Assembly (NCBI GenBank): GCA_027923965.1
Contig: AP026969.1
Location: 2,356,001-2,420,000, forward strand
From: Comamonadaceae bacterium OS-1
GTDB lineage: Bacteria; Pseudomonadota; Gammaproteobacteria; Burkholderiales; Burkholderiaceae_C
Reading direction: 5' to 3'
Length of the DNA: 64,000 nt
Numbering within the stretch: position 1 is the first letter of the stretch; each line of letters starts with the position of its first letter. The position numbers were made by a program, and so were the translations under genes. The notes under the pieces were generated by a model. The model did no database searches, had not been told where the DNA came from, and saw nothing but the letters and a program-made list of their open reading frames with translations. Positions 27,876 to 36,038 of this stretch are shown here, one piece after another.

Positions 27876-29879
27876 ATGTTCGACAACCTCGATCTTACGA
27901 AGCTCATTTTTGGCCGTCTCACCTGGGAGGCGATTCCATTCCACGAACCAATCCTGCTGGCGACTTTTATCGCCGTCGCGATCGGCGGTGCTGCCGTGCT
28001 GGGAGCGCTGACCTATTTCAAGCTCTGGGGCTACCTGTGGAGTGAATGGTTTACCAGCATCGACCACAAAAAGATCGGCATCATGTACATGATTCTGGGT
28101 CTGGTGATGCTGCTGCGCGGCTTTGCCGATGCGGTGATGATGCGCTTGCAGCAGGCCTTGTCGTTTGGGGACTCCACCGGCTTTTTGCCACCGCACCACT
28201 ACGACCAGGTCTTCACCGCACACGGTGTGATCATGATCTTCTTCGTGGCTATGCCCTTCGTGACCGGACTGATGAACTTTGTGCTGCCGCTGCAGATCGG
28301 CGCCCGCGACGTGGCCTTTCCCTTCCTGAACAACTTCAGTTTCTGGATGACAGCCGGTGGGGCGGGCTTGACGATGGCCTCGCTGTTTGTGGGTGAATTT
28401 GCCCGTACCGGCTGGCTGGCGTATCCCCCGCTGTCGGGCATTCTGTACAGCCCCGACCCGGGGGTGGACTACTACATCTGGTCCCTGCAGATCGCGGGTG
28501 TTGGCACCTTACTGTCGGGCATCAACCTGCTGGCCACCATCATCAAGATGCGCGCCCCTGGCATGGGCCTGATGAAAATGCCGATCTTTGTATGGACGGC
28601 CCTGTGCACCAACGTGTTGATCGTTATGGCCTTCCCGGTGCTGACCGCCGTGCTGGGGTTGCTGTCGATGGACCGCTACGTAGGCACCAACTTCTTCACC
28701 AATGATTTCGGCGGCAACGCCATGATGTATGTGAACCTGATCTGGATCTGGGGTCACCCCGAGGTTTACATCTTGGTGCTACCTATCTTCGGCGTTTTCT
28801 CTGAAGTGGTCGCCACGTTCTGCAGCAAGCGCCTGTTTGGCTATGCGTCCATGGTGTACGCAACCATCGTGATCACCATCCTGTCGTACCTGGTGTGGCT
28901 GCACCACTTCTTCACCATGGGTTCGGGTGCCAGCGTGAATTCGTTCTTTGGCATCACCACCATGATCATCTCGATTCCCACCGGGGCCAAAATTTTCAAC
29001 TGGTTGTTCACCATGTACCGTGGACGCATCCGCTTTGAAGTCCCCATGCTGTGGACCATGGGCTTCATGGTGACCTTCACCATCGGCGGCATGACTGGTG
29101 TACTGCTGGCCGTGCCCCCCGCAGACTTTGTGTTGCACAACAGCCTGTTCCTGATTGCCCACTTCCATAACGTGATCATTGGTGGTGTGGTGTTCGGCAC
29201 CTTTGCCGGCATTACCTACTGGTTCCCCAAGGCCTTCGGCTACAAGCTGGATTCGTTCTGGGGCAAGTGTGCGTTCTGGTTCTGGTGCATCGGTTTTTAC
29301 TTCGCCTTCATGCCGCTGTACGTGCTGGGCCTGATGGGCGTGACCCGCCGCATGAGCCATTTTGAAGACCCGTCCCTGCAGATCTGGTTTGTAGTCGCCG
29401 CCTTCGGTGCCGCCCTGATTGCGATCGGCATCGCCTGCTTCCTGATCACCCTGGTGGTGAGCTACATCCGGCGCGACGCGCTGCGCGACACTACCGGCGA
29501 CCCATGGGGTGGCCGTACCCTGGAGTGGTCGACCTCGTCGCCGCCACCGGCCTACAACTTTGCCTTCACGCCCCGTGTGCACGACCACGATGCGTGGTGG
29601 GACATGAAGAAGCACGGCTATGTGCGCCCACTGGCGGGTTTCATCCCGATCCACATGCCCAAGAACACCGCCGCAGGCGTGGTCATTGCAGGCCTGAGCA
29701 CCCTCGTAGGCTTCACGCTGATATGGCACATGTGGCTGTTGGCGGGCCTTGCTTTTGTGGCCGTCATCGTGGCTTGCATCACCCACACGTTCAACTACAA
29801 ACGCGATTACCACATCCCTGCCAATGAAGTCGTGCGCATCGAAGCAGCGCGCACCCAACTGCTCGCCAGCCATGTCTGA
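27876..29879 (+). CDS. cyoB: Cytochrome bo-type quinol oxidase subunit I
   Basis: The 667-residue haem-copper oxidase subunit has about 15 spans. Haem and copper ligands are visible: [16 protein letters not shown], the CuB His and cross-linked Tyr in [20 protein letters not shown], the His pair in [14 protein letters not shown], and [17 protein letters not shown]. The proton-pathway region [14 protein letters not shown] is also typical. The N-terminal [27 protein letters not shown] start matches CyoB. It reduces oxygen to water and pumps protons. The stop overlaps the cyoC start. Confidence 0.96.
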   Translation: MFDNLDLTKLIFGRLTWEAIPFHEPILLATFIAVAIGGAAVLGALTYFKLWGYLWSEWFTSIDHKKIGIMYMILGLVMLLRGFADAVMMRLQQALSFGDSTGFLPPHHYDQVFTAHGVIMIFFVAMPFVTGLMNFVLPLQIGARDVAFPFLNNFSFWMTAGGAGLTMASLFVGEFARTGWLAYPPLSGILYSPDPGVDYYIWSLQIAGVGTLLSGINLLATIIKMRAPGMGLMKMPIFVWTALCTNVLIVMAFPVLTAVLGLLSMDRYVGTNFFTNDFGGNAMMYVNLIWIWGHPEVYILVLPIFGVFSEVVATFCSKRLFGYASMVYATIVITILSYLVWLHHFFTMGSGASVNSFFGITTMIISIPTGAKIFNWLFTMYRGRIRFEVPMLWTMGFMVTFTIGGMTGVLLAVPPADFVLHNSLFLIAHFHNVIIGGVVFGTFAGITYWFPKAFGYKLDSFWGKCAFWFWCIGFYFAFMPLYVLGLMGVTRRMSHFEDPSLQIWFVVAAFGAALIAIGIACFLITLVVSYIRRDALRDTTGDPWGGRTLEWSTSSPPPAYNFAFTPRVHDHDAWWDMKKHGYVRPLAGFIPIHMPKNTAAGVVIAGLSTLVGFTLIWHMWLLAGLAFVAVIVACITHTFNYKRDYHIPANEVVRIEAARTQLLASHV

Positions 29880-30510
29880 TATGACCGTCACCTCCTCCGT
29901 AGGCACCGCCAACGTGCCCAGCAATATGCAGTTTTACGAAACCACTGAGCAGCACCCCGAGAACGGCACCTTGCTGGGTTTCTGGATGTACCTGATGAGC
30001 GATTGCCTCATCTTCGCCTGCCTGTTTGCGGTGTATGCCGTGGTGGGCCGCAGCTATGCGGCCGGGCCGTCCGGTGCCGACCTGTTCGACCTGCCACTCG
30101 TGGCGTTGAACACCTCGATGCTGTTGCTGTCCTCCATCACCTATGGTTTTGCCATGCTGGAGATGCAGAAAAACCGCCTCAAACCGACCATCGTGTGGCT
30201 GCTCATTACCGGGCTGCTGGGTGCGGCCTTCATCGGCCTGGAACTATATGAGTTCACCCACCTCATCCACGAAGGCGCAGGCCCGCAGCGCAGCGCGTTT
30301 TTGTCGGCCTTCTTCACCCTGGTGGGCACGCACGGCCTGCACGTCACGTTCGGCATCGTCTGGCTGGTTACCCTGGTGTTCCAGCTCGGCAAGCACGGTC
30401 TAATCCCCGAGAACCGCCGCCGCCTGATGTGTCTGTCAATGTTCTGGCACTTTCTGGACGTGGTCTGGATTGGCGTATTCACCTTTGTCTATCTGATGGG
30501 AGTGCTGTAA
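29872..30510 (+). CDS. cyoC: Cytochrome bo-type quinol oxidase subunit III
   Basis: The 212-residue membrane protein has five spans. It carries the subunit III stretch [58 protein letters not shown] and [18 protein letters not shown]. It begins at ATG 29872, overlapping cyoB by 8 bases; a second ATG at 29881 is equally possible and would shorten it by three residues. The cyoD start overlaps its stop (TAATG). Confidence 0.94.
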   Translation: MSDMTVTSSVGTANVPSNMQFYETTEQHPENGTLLGFWMYLMSDCLIFACLFAVYAVVGRSYAAGPSGADLFDLPLVALNTSMLLLSSITYGFAMLEMQKNRLKPTIVWLLITGLLGAAFIGLELYEFTHLIHEGAGPQRSAFLSAFFTLVGTHGLHVTFGIVWLVTLVFQLGKHGLIPENRRRLMCLSMFWHFLDVVWIGVFTFVYLMGVL

Positions 30511-30911
30511 TGGGCGCGCATACTGAACACGATCACCACGGTAGCCACGACCATGGCGACCACGGCCACGGTGACTCCGGCAGCCACAGTACCCTAAAAG
30601 GCTATGTGACCGGCTTCGTGCTGGCCGTGGTCTTGACGGTCATCCCCTTCTGGCTGGTGATGGGCAAGGTGTTTGACAAGCCCCACGTGACCGCCATCGT
30701 GATTCTGGCGATTGCAGCAGTGCAGATCGTGGTGCACATGATTTACTTTCTGCACATGACCAGCAAGCTCGAAGGCGGCTGGTCGCTACTAGCACTGATC
30801 TTCACACTGATGCTGTTGGTCATCATGCTGACCGGCTCCATCTGGGTGATGTACCACCTGAACGCCAATATGATGCCAGTGTCGGCGCATGACATGAAGA
30901 ACATGCCTTGA
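30510..30911 (+). CDS. cyoD: Cytochrome bo-type quinol oxidase subunit IV with His-rich N-terminus
   Basis: The 133-residue protein has three spans of the CyoD family (GYVTGFVLAVVLTVIPFWLVM, AIVILAIAAVQIVVHMIYFLHM, LLALIFTLMLLVIMLTGSIWVM). Residues 2-28 form an unusual cluster of nine His alternating with Asp, Gly and Ser (HTEHDHHGSHDHGDHGHGD). Such a cytoplasmic-side tail could bind copper or another metal for oxidase assembly; this is inference. It overlaps cyoC by one base and the SURF1 gene by 4 bases. cyoE (farnesyltransferase) is not in this operon. Confidence 0.92.
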   Translation: MGAHTEHDHHGSHDHGDHGHGDSGSHSTLKGYVTGFVLAVVLTVIPFWLVMGKVFDKPHVTAIVILAIAAVQIVVHMIYFLHMTSKLEGGWSLLALIFTLMLLVIMLTGSIWVMYHLNANMMPVSAHDMKNMP

Positions 30912-31720
30912 GCCTGCCGCCACCCACGCCCTCGGCACAAGAGACAGGCCCACAGCATGTGGGCCTTTTACTTTTTCTGGCCGCAGTGGTTTTTGCCGTC
31001 TTTGCTGCGCTGGGCAGTTGGCAGGTGCAGCGGCTGGCCTGGAAGCGGGAGCTGATCGTCCAGGTTGGGCAGCGCGTGCATGCCCCGGAAGTCGCCGCCC
31101 CCACCGCCGACCAGTGGACGCAGCTCACCGCGTCCAATGCCGAATACCGGCGTATCCGCGTTGAAGGCACATTTATCCCAGGGCCCGACACCCTGGTGCA
31201 GGCCGTGACCGAGCGCGGCAGTGGCTTCTGGGCCATGGCCCCGCTGCGGCTCACCGATGGCACGGTGGTCATGGTGAATCGCGGGTTCGTCCCGCCCGAG
31301 GCCACCCGTTCCATCGCCCCGCCTACGGCAGATGCCCAGCAGCGCTCCACTGTCACGGGTTTGTTGCGCATGGACCAACCCGGCGGCGCCTTTTTGCGCC
31401 AGAACGATCCGCCAAACCAGCGCTGGTATTCGCGGGATGTGCAGGCTATTGGCAAGGCACGGGGCCTCACCAAAGTTGCACCGTACTTTGTCGACGCCGA
31501 TGCCGCCCTGGCGGCTGAACCGCCAGCCAGCGGTGCGCCCGTTGCCCCGGTGGGGGGATTGACGGTCATCGCGTTCCACAACAACCATCTCGTATACGCT
31601 CTGACGTGGTACACGCTGGCGGCCATGGTGGCGGGTGCGGCGTGGTATTTTTCGCGCCCGGTGCGGCGGACGCGCGCCCACCGCTTGGCCAAGGACAACG
31701 CCCGTGCAGCAGACGACTAA
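30908..31720 (+). CDS. SURF1 family oxidase assembly protein
   Basis: SURF1 proteins help insert haem a or b into haem-copper oxidases. The 270-residue sequence has two spans, one near the N-terminus (VGLLLFLAAVVFAVFAALGSWQVQRLAWK, with the family GSWQxxRxxWK) and one near the end (ALTWYTLAAMVAGAAWYF). The conserved YRRIRVEGTFIP and VNRGFVPPE lie between, and VIAFHNNHLVYALTWY precedes the last span. The start is TTG at 30908, overlapping the cyoD stop. SURF1 is best known from aa3 cytochrome c oxidases, so its presence in a quinol-oxidase operon is a mild oddity. Confidence 0.92.
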   Translation: MSLPPPTPSAQETGPQHVGLLLFLAAVVFAVFAALGSWQVQRLAWKRELIVQVGQRVHAPEVAAPTADQWTQLTASNAEYRRIRVEGTFIPGPDTLVQAVTERGSGFWAMAPLRLTDGTVVMVNRGFVPPEATRSIAPPTADAQQRSTVTGLLRMDQPGGAFLRQNDPPNQRWYSRDVQAIGKARGLTKVAPYFVDADAALAAEPPASGAPVAPVGGLTVIAFHNNHLVYALTWYTLAAMVAGAAWYFSRPVRRTRAHRLAKDNARAADD

Positions 31721-33029
31721 AGTACCAGCCCCTTCCGTTGGCCTGCGCCTGGACGACGCCACGGGCCGCAAGAACATGCACCAGCTGGTCCAGCTGCGCT
31801 GGATCGCCGTGGTCGGGCAGATCGCCACGATTCTTATCGTCCACTTCGGCCTGGACATTTCCTTGCCCCTGGGCACCATGTTCACCCTGCTGGGCTGCCT
31901 TGTTATCTTCAACGCCGCAAGCCTGCTGCGCGCCAAAATGTTCCGTGACGTCAGCAACGGCGAGCTGTTCTTTGCGCTGCTAGTCGACGTGGGCATGCTC
32001 ACCGCCCAGCTCTACCTCAGCGGCGGCGCCACCAACCCATTTGCCTTTCTGTACCTGCTGCAGGTCACCCTGGGTGCCGTGCTGCTGCAGGCATGGTCCA
32101 CCTGGACCATGGTGGGCATCACCGCCGCCTGCTTTGCAGGCCTGGCACGCTTCGGCGAACCCCTGGCCCTGCCGCTGGACCATGACCAGGGCCTGCGCAG
32201 TCCCTACGTGCTGGGCATGCTGATCTGCTTTGCACTCAACGCCGCCTTGCTGGTGATCTTTATCACCCGCATCGGCCGCAACCTGCGCGCCCGCGACAGC
32301 CGCCTGGCCGACCTGCGCCAGCGCGCCGCAGAAGAAGAACACATTGTCCGAATCGGCCTGCTGGCGTCCGGGGCAGCCCACGAACTCGGTACTCCGCTGG
32401 CTACTCTGGCCGTGATTCTGGGCGACTGGCGACACATGCAGCCGTTTACCGATGACCCCGAGCTCCTGCACGAGATCGACGAAATGCAAAACCAGCTGCT
32501 GCGCTGCAAAGCCATCGTCAGCAACACCCTGCTGTCGGCGGGAGAGGCGCGCGGCGAGTCGTCCGTGAAAACCACCATCTGCGGCTTCCTGCACGACCTG
32601 GTCGAAGAATGGCGTGCCACCCGACCTGTCTACGCCTTTGCCTACTCCAACGCCTTCGGCCAGGACCTGCCCATGGTGTCCGACCTGGCACTCAAGCAAA
32701 TGGTTTACAACGTACTGGACAACGCTCTCGATGCCTCTCCGCGCTGGATACAGCTGCAGGCCAACCGCGAAGCCGATGCGCTGACGCTCACCGTCACCGA
32801 CGAGGGCCCGGGCTTTGCGCCCGCCATGCTGGCGCACTTCGGCAAGCCTTTCCAGTCCAGCAAAGGCCGCACCGGCGGGGGCCTGGGGCTGTATTTGGTA
32901 TCCAATGTCGCCCGTACGCTGGGCGGTAATGTCACCGCTTGCAACCGCCCGGAGGGCGGTGCCATCGTCAAAATAACCCTGCCGCTTGTCGCGATTGCCA
33001 TTGGGGAGGCTACGGCACATGCCAGTTGA
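31704..33029 (+). CDS. regB: RegB/PrrB-type redox sensor histidine kinase
   Basis: The 441-residue kinase has six membrane spans. It carries the quinone-sensing loop motif GGATNPF at about 107-113, the H-box AAHELGTPLATL with the phosphorylated His at about 226, and a Cys in LLRCKAIVSNTLL at about 268. These places fit the known RegB residues (Rhodobacter capsulatus His225 and Cys265). The ATPase domain shows VYNVLDNALDASP, VTDEGPGFAPAML and GRTGGGLGLYLVSNVA. It starts at GTG 31704 within the SURF1 end; an internal ATG at 31776 is an alternative. Directly after quinol-oxidase genes, it likely senses the quinone pool that the oxidase drains. Confidence 0.92.
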   Translation: MQQTTKVPAPSVGLRLDDATGRKNMHQLVQLRWIAVVGQIATILIVHFGLDISLPLGTMFTLLGCLVIFNAASLLRAKMFRDVSNGELFFALLVDVGMLTAQLYLSGGATNPFAFLYLLQVTLGAVLLQAWSTWTMVGITAACFAGLARFGEPLALPLDHDQGLRSPYVLGMLICFALNAALLVIFITRIGRNLRARDSRLADLRQRAAEEEHIVRIGLLASGAAHELGTPLATLAVILGDWRHMQPFTDDPELLHEIDEMQNQLLRCKAIVSNTLLSAGEARGESSVKTTICGFLHDLVEEWRATRPVYAFAYSNAFGQDLPMVSDLALKQMVYNVLDNALDASPRWIQLQANREADALTLTVTDEGPGFAPAMLAHFGKPFQSSKGRTGGGLGLYLVSNVARTLGGNVTACNRPEGGAIVKITLPLVAIAIGEATAHAS

Positions 33030-33564
33030 ATCCAACGAACGCCTTCTACTCCTTGTAGAAGACGATGCCGCCTTTGCCCGCACGCTGGGCCGCTCATTTG
33101 AGAGGCGCGGCTACACCGTGCTACTCGCTACCAACCTGGAAGCCGTCACCACCCTGCTACAAAATCGCACACCCGGATATGCCGTGGTGGACCTCAAGCT
33201 CAACGGCGATGCCTCGGGCTTGGCCTGCGTGCAGGCCTTGCACCAACACAACCCTGACATGCTGATCGTGGTGCTCACAGGCTTCGCCAGCATCGCCACC
33301 GCCGTGGAATCCATCAAGCTTGGTGCCAGCCACTACCTGGCCAAACCCTCCAACACCGACGACATCGAGGCTGCATTTGGCCGCGCGGCGGGCAACGTAG
33401 AGGTACAACTCACCAACCGGGCCACCTCCATCAAAACGCTGGAATGGGAGCGTATCCACGAGATGCTGGCAGAAACCGGCTTCAATATTTCAGAGACGGC
33501 ACGCCGCCTGGGCATGCACCGCCGCACCTTGGCGCGCAAGCTGGAAAAGCAGCAAGTGAAATAG
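33019..33564 (+). CDS. regA: RegA/PrrA/ActR-type response regulator
   Basis: The 181-residue protein has a receiver domain (about 8-125), with acidic residues LLVEDD, phospho-acceptor Asp58 in YAVVDLKL and Lys in HYLAKPSNTDD. A Pro-poor linker and a Fis-type helix-turn-helix follow, with IHEMLAETGFNISETARRLG, then MHRRTLARKLEKQ. RegA homologues control terminal oxidases, carbon and nitrogen fixation according to redox state. The start overlaps regB by 11 bases. A hairpin terminator closes the cyoABCD-SURF1-regBA unit. Confidence 0.93.
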   Translation: MPVESNERLLLLVEDDAAFARTLGRSFERRGYTVLLATNLEAVTTLLQNRTPGYAVVDLKLNGDASGLACVQALHQHNPDMLIVVLTGFASIATAVESIKLGASHYLAKPSNTDDIEAAFGRAAGNVEVQLTNRATSIKTLEWERIHEMLAETGFNISETARRLGMHRRTLARKLEKQQVK

Positions 33565-33606
33565 GGGGCGAGCTGCCCGGGCAACAGCGCACCGGGCACA
33601 AATAGA

Positions 33607-33639
33607 AAAAGCCCGCTATCTATTCAATAGCGGGCTTTT
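33607..33639. terminator. Bidirectional intrinsic terminator between regA and tRNA-Lys
   Basis: AAAAGCCCGCTAT (33607-33619) and ATAGCGGGCTTTT (33627-33639) form a perfect 13-bp stem with a 7-base loop. A/T runs on both sides allow it to end transcription of regA from the left and of the tRNA gene from the right. Confidence 0.88.
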
Positions 33640-33647
33640 CAGCATAC

Positions 33648-33723
33648 TGGTGGGACGTGCGGGGGTCGAACCCACGACAAACGGATTAAAAGTCCGCTGC
33701 TCTACCAACTGAGCTAACGTCCC
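33648..33723 (-). tRNA. tRNA-Lys (anticodon TTT)
   Basis: The 76-base cloverleaf is complete: acceptor GGGACGT/ACGTCCC, D-arm TAGCTCAGTTGGTAGAGC, anticodon arm CGGACTTTTAATCCG with anticodon TTT, T-arm GTGGGTTCGACCCCC, discriminator A and encoded CCA. It reads AAA and AAG lysine codons. Its promoter overlaps the stop codon of tcdA upstream and it ends at the shared terminator at 33607-33639. Confidence 0.98.
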
Positions 33724-33757
33724 GGCTTGGTGTTTTCACACTGCAGCGCAGCCTCAA

Positions 33758-33787
33758 ATTATAGCGTGTTTTTAGCGCTCTTTTCAA
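33758..33787 (-). promoter_or_regulatory. Strong sigma-70 promoter of tRNA-Lys, embedded in the end of tcdA
   Basis: On the minus strand TTGAAA (33787-33782) and a perfect TATAAT (33763-33758) are 18 bases apart, about 35 bases upstream of the mature tRNA. The -10 box contains the TAA stop codon of tcdA and the -35 box lies within its last codons. Strength is inferred from consensus match. Confidence 0.75.
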
Positions 33788-34571
33788 TAGCAGATGCCAA
33801 TTGGTCCAAAATCCAACCGGCCGCGCACTGCCCGAAGGTGGCCGTCACGCTGACGACCGAACCGTAGCCGTGGCAATTCAGGCTGCCGTCGCCTTCCACT
33901 GCACAGGATGCGTCGGGCGGCATCACGGCTTCGCGGCTGAAGACGCAGGCCACACCGATTTTTTTGCCCTCTTTGGGAGCGGCGTGTTCTTTGCGCAGTC
34001 GGTAGCGCAGCTGGGCCAGTAAGGGGTCGTGGGTGGTAAGCGAGAGGTCGTCGATATCGACCTTGTGCGCATGCCGTTTGCCCCCGGCGGCACCGACGGA
34101 AATGAAGCAGGTGCGCGTCTGGCGGGCCCAGGCGGCCATGGCGGTTTTGGCTTTGACCTGGTCGCAGGCATCGACGACCGCATCCACATCCGGCGGCAGC
34201 AACTGGGGCCAGTTGGCGGGCTCCACAAAGTCTTCGATGCAATGCACCACACAGCCCGGGTTGATCTGGGCAATGCGGTCGCGCATGGCCAGTACCTTGG
34301 CCTGGCCGACCGTGGAGTCCAGTGCATGGATCTGCCGATTGATGTTGGATTCGGACACATGGTCGAGGTCGATCAGCGTCAGCCGCCCTACCCCGCTGCG
34401 GGCCAGAGCCTCCACAGTCCAGGAGCCCACGCCGCCAATGCCGACCACCGCCACGTGTGCTGCACGGATGCGTGCGGCACCCGCAACGCCATACAGGCGC
34501 TGCAGTCCGCCGAAGCGGCGCGCCACATCGGCAGTTTGTGCAGCGTCTGGTGTTTCCGATAAATTATGCAA
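33759..34571 (-). CDS. tcdA: tRNA threonylcarbamoyladenosine dehydratase
   Basis: TcdA (CsdL) cyclises the t6A modification at tRNA position 37 to ct6A using ATP. The 270-residue E1-like protein has the nucleotide loop AAHVAVVGIGGVGSWTVEALARSGVGRLTLIDLDHVSESNINRQ, the adenylation motif region DAVVDACDQVKAKTAM, then VGAAGGKRHAHKVDIDDLSLT and CAVEGDGSLNCHGYGS. It follows cpoB-pal-tolB in the opposite reading order (upstream, same strand) and overlaps the promoter of tRNA-Lys, itself a t6A-type tRNA. Confidence 0.94.
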   Translation of the reverse strand: MHNLSETPDAAQTADVARRFGGLQRLYGVAGAARIRAAHVAVVGIGGVGSWTVEALARSGVGRLTLIDLDHVSESNINRQIHALDSTVGQAKVLAMRDRIAQINPGCVVHCIEDFVEPANWPQLLPPDVDAVVDACDQVKAKTAMAAWARQTRTCFISVGAAGGKRHAHKVDIDDLSLTTHDPLLAQLRYRLRKEHAAPKEGKKIGVACVFSREAVMPPDASCAVEGDGSLNCHGYGSVVSVTATFGQCAAGWILDQLASAIEKSAKNTL

Positions 34572-34577
34572 AAAATA

Positions 34578-34628
34578 ACCTTCTCACGCTTATTCAATCA
34601 GCACGAGCAGCTACTAAATCAGTAGCAA
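34578..34628. repeat. Dispersed palindromic element, copy G (intergenic)
   Basis: On the minus strand it reads TTGCTACTGATTTAGTAGCT, GCTCGTGCTGATTGAATAAGC and GTGAGAAGG. It has the same ends and core as the other copies. It lies between the end of cpoB and the start of tcdA. Confidence 0.7.
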
Positions 34629-34652
34629 GCAAGTTTCCAGGGAAAAAGACGT

Positions 34653-35447
34653 TTATTTGAGTTTGGCCAACCGCTCTTTGGCAGCCGACGCAGCTTCGGA
34701 CTGGGGATAGGCCTTGACCAGATCTTCCAGCGTTTTGCGCGCGGCGCGGCTGTCTTTGAGCTCCATCTGGCAATTGGCGATTGACAGCGCAGCCTCGGGG
34801 GCACGGGCGTGCTCGGGGGCGGCTGCCAGCATGGCGCGGAAGTTGGCCACGGCGCTTTTGTAGTCTTTGTTGGCATACTGGGCATTACCCAACCAGAACA
34901 AGGCCGATGGGCCGTAACCGCTTTTCGGGTAGCGCTTGACGAAACCCGTGAAGCCGGTCTGCGCAGCCGCAAAATCTCCGGTGCGAAACACCGCCAACGC
35001 TGCATCGAAATCACGCACCTCGGCAGGGTCAGCGGTGAACTCCTGGCCGTCCACCGTGACCTTGGAGGGCTCGAATTTGCGCAAGCGCTCGTCCACCCCT
35101 TGGGCCTGGTCTTTCAGGCGGCGCTGCACGTCGGCCAGGTCTCGGGCGAGTTGCTCGTCCTGGCCGCGTTGCTTGGCCAAATCGGCGCGCAGGTTGTCGA
35201 TCTGGCTTTGCAGGTCGAGCAGGCTGCGGCGCAACTGGCCGTTGTCGTCGGTAGACCGGCGCAGATCTTCCGCCAGTTTCTGGTTGGCAGATTCAGCCGC
35301 CAGGCGGCTGCTGTCGACGCGCTGGCGCAGGTCCAGAATGGCTTTGCGGGCCTCGTCGTCATCGAACACCCCGGCCTGGGCGCTGGATGCCAGCAGCATC
35401 CAGCAGCCCAACGCCAGAGCGACAGGGCGCAGGGTGAATCGGCTCAT
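34653..35447 (-). CDS. cpoB: Cell division coordinator CpoB (YbgF)
   Basis: CpoB is a periplasmic protein linking the Tol-Pal system to septal peptidoglycan synthesis. The 264-residue sequence has a signal peptide (ALGCWMLLASSAQA), an N-terminal trimerising coiled coil (about 30-125: LRQRVDSSRLAAESANQKLAEDL and LLDLQSQIDNLRADLAKQ) and a C-terminal TPR domain (about 140-262: DFDAALAVFRTGDFAAAQTGF, YGPSALFWLGNAQYANKDYKSA, AALSIANCQMEL). It overlaps pal by 4 bases and ends the tolB-pal-cpoB run. Confidence 0.95.
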   Translation of the reverse strand: MSRFTLRPVALALGCWMLLASSAQAGVFDDDEARKAILDLRQRVDSSRLAAESANQKLAEDLRRSTDDNGQLRRSLLDLQSQIDNLRADLAKQRGQDEQLARDLADVQRRLKDQAQGVDERLRKFEPSKVTVDGQEFTADPAEVRDFDAALAVFRTGDFAAAQTGFTGFVKRYPKSGYGPSALFWLGNAQYANKDYKSAVANFRAMLAAAPEHARAPEAALSIANCQMELKDSRAARKTLEDLVKAYPQSEAASAAKERLAKLK

Positions 35448-35989
35448 CGGTAGCTGATCTCGGCGCGGCGGTTTTTCGCCATGGCGGCTTCGTCACTGCC
35501 CTGCACGGCAGGCTTCTCTTTGCCAAAGCTCACGGCATCCAGCTGGCTATCGGCCACCCCCAGCAACGCCAATGCGCGGCGTACGGATTCGGCACGCTTT
35601 TGGCCCAGGGCCAGGTTGTATTCCCGGCCACCACGGTCATCGGTGTGGCCTTCGACCACCGCGTGGCGGGCTTTATCGGCTTTGAGGTAACGGGCATTGG
35701 CATCGATGATGGTTTGGTCATCGGGTTTGACGGCGTAGCTGTCATAGTCGAAGTAGACAATGCGACCGCTGCTGGGGCCTGTGGCCACCGAGTTGGATGC
35801 CGACAAGTCCAAGGGCGTAACAACGCTCTGGGTGACACCCGCTGTGCTGCCGCCGCCAGCGCCCATAGCGCCCGACTGCGTTACACCGGCACCGCTTTTG
35901 TCGACTACGGGCACGTCGTCCAGCTTCACACCCGAGGCGCAACCGGCCAATACGGCGGTCAATGAAAGTGCCCAGATTAAATTTTTCAT
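35444..35989 (-). CDS. pal: Peptidoglycan-associated lipoprotein
   Basis: Pal is an outer-membrane lipoprotein that binds peptidoglycan and TolB. The 181-residue protein has a lipobox (SLTAVLAGC), a Gly/Ala-rich linker and an OmpA-like domain with the peptidoglycan-binding residues in GHTDDRGGREYNLALGQKRAESVRRAL, ending KNRRAEISYR. The ATG at 35989 gives a proper lipoprotein signal; a longer frame upstream has no signal-like start. It lies 49 bases downstream of tolB. Confidence 0.96.
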   Translation of the reverse strand: MKNLIWALSLTAVLAGCASGVKLDDVPVVDKSGAGVTQSGAMGAGGGSTAGVTQSVVTPLDLSASNSVATGPSSGRIVYFDYDSYAVKPDDQTIIDANARYLKADKARHAVVEGHTDDRGGREYNLALGQKRAESVRRALALLGVADSQLDAVSFGKEKPAVQGSDEAAMAKNRRAEISYR

Positions 35990-36038
35990 ATGTATTTCCT
36001 TGTTGAATGGTACGTGTCTTGTTGGCAATGGCTGAAAA

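Noticed and set aside
26719..29879. aa3-type cytochrome c oxidase
   Set aside because: Subunit II has no CuA cysteines and subunits resemble CyoA-D, so a quinol oxidase fits better.
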